Positions 63,345 through 64,000 of a stretch of DNA of 64,000 nt are shown piece after piece. This DNA is from Vibrio algarum (GTDB lineage: Bacteria > Pseudomonadota > Gammaproteobacteria > Enterobacterales > Vibrionaceae). Every line of letters begins with the position of its first letter. Position 1 is the first letter of the stretch. Below the pieces are notes generated by a model. The model was not told where the DNA came from and did no database searches. It was given only the letters and a program-made list of their open reading frames with translations. A program made the translations under genes and the position numbers. The stretch spans positions 372,001 through 436,000 of the forward strand of contig NZ_JAQLOI010000003.1 of assembly GCF_028204155.1 (NCBI RefSeq). Direction: 5' to 3'.

Positions 63345-63593
63345 GTATACTTTAGTTTAAATTGGACACATTTCTTAGAATTTATTAGCCACTTTATAAC
63401 CCGAATATCTCTTAACTAGCCGTAATATGACACCATGTAACAAAGACGTCAGATTTACGATTTTTTGCATATGTTCATCTAGAAATTCGGCCATAGCGTT
63501 AGTCCATCTGACCCTACGGTGAGGACTAACGAGGACAAACGCCTTAGCGCTTATCCCGATAGCAGATATGAAATTGGCTCCAAACTAATATAT

Positions 63594-64000
63594 TTAAAGG
63601 AACTCATTCTTTTGCTTAATAGCCGCTTGATAGACGGCTTCAGCAACTCGATCGTGCACCTCCTTATTCAGTGCTGCCGGTACTAATGCCCCATCTTTTG
63701 CAAGTTGAGATAAGGTTTCTGAAACCGCAATTTTCATTGAGTGAGTTATCTTTGACACATCAGCAGCCAGCGTTCCTTTAAATAACCCTGGGAATGCAAG
63801 CATGTTATTGACCACCTTACCGCAAGTAGCGAATGATGCGCCGTGTTCAATCGCTACGTTGGGTTCTATTTCCGGATCAGGGTTACTCAGTGCCATGATA
63901 ATTTGACCTTCTCGTACCATATCTGGCTTAATCAACCCTTTTACACCTGTGGTTGCGACAACCACATCGGCAGTAGCCATAACTTCTTGTAGGCTCATCG
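63594..64000 (-). CDS. malic enzyme, C-terminal part
   Basis: NAD(P)-dependent malic enzyme (malate to pyruvate plus CO2), last 135 residues only; the gene runs off the end of the window. Recognisable C-terminal features of the NAD-binding domain: TADVVVATTGVKGLIKPDMV, ALSNPDPEIEP, FATCGKVVNNMLAFPGLFKG and the closing AALNKEVHDRVAEAVYQAA. It ends soon after this, so it is the short single-domain form without a phosphotransacetylase-like tail. Confidence 0.9.
   Translation of the reverse strand, partial: MSLQEVMATADVVVATTGVKGLIKPDMVREGQIIMALSNPDPEIEPNVAIEHGASFATCGKVVNNMLAFPGLFKGTLAADVSKITHSMKIAVSETLSQLAKDGALVPAALNKEVHDRVAEAVYQAAIKQKNEFL

Overview
The window reads as the chromosome of a marine, facultatively anaerobic gammaproteobacterium, most like the Vibrionaceae. 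That assignment is an inference from the close match of GlpK, the SmdAB-type exporter, TyrP and malic enzyme to enterobacterial/vibrio proteins, from the moderate AT content, and from the abundance of c-di-GMP, TRAP and LysR genes. No rRNA, tRNA, CRISPR array, prophage or intact insertion sequence was seen.

Layout. 1-4925 (+): the end of an acetate/propionate kinase gene, glpK, a PocR-domain chemoreceptor, and a decayed second copy of the kinase gene. 4926-25613 (-): a heterodimeric ABC exporter, a periplasmic binding protein coupled to a GGDEF/EAL protein, a GH3 glycosidase, a secreted protein of unknown function, a TauE/SafE permease, two Bcr/CflA-type exporters (one frameshifted) with AraC and GST genes, and a Ser-type sulfatase with its radical-SAM maturase. 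26036-27265: a membrane-embedded AraC regulator.

27502-50890 is the centre of interest. It looks like a complete gene cluster for anaerobic breakdown of trihydroxybenzenes. A molybdenum transhydroxylase (45945-49755), very close to pyrogallol-phloroglucinol transhydroxylase of Pelobacter acidigallici, would make phloroglucinol. An eight-gene operon (37611 down to 30719) then encodes an SDR (phloroglucinol reductase), a cyclase-family hydrolase (dihydrophloroglucinol ring opening), a 3-hydroxyacyl-CoA-dehydrogenase-family enzyme, a BKACE-family cleavage enzyme (triacetate + acetyl-CoA), a two-subunit CoA-transferase and a thiolase, giving three acetyl-CoA, plus a cupin of unknown role. Also present are an MFS transporter, a sodium symporter with two tiny translationally coupled membrane proteins, and an FAD reductase plus FeS-flavoprotein pair with no assigned step. 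Control seems elaborate: a divergent sigma-54 activator facing a consensus -24/-12 promoter and a 46-bp inverted repeat, a MarR regulator with two matching palindromic operators, and two paralogous LysR regulators at the two ends of the cluster. The transhydroxylase is unusual in two ways: an N-terminal SCP2-like extension on the large subunit, and loss of three of the four ligands of one [4Fe-4S] cluster in the small subunit.

51022-64000: a frameshifted GGDEF/EAL gene, a TRAP transporter with a frameshifted binding protein and unusual gene order (P-relic-M-Q), TyrP, a divergent LysR/MDR pair, a divergent NmrA-like/LysR pair, and the end of a malic enzyme gene. Three genes (MFS, GGDEF/EAL, dctP) are each broken by a 1- or 2-base change in a short repeat; these are either real lesions or assembly errors and should be checked in reads.
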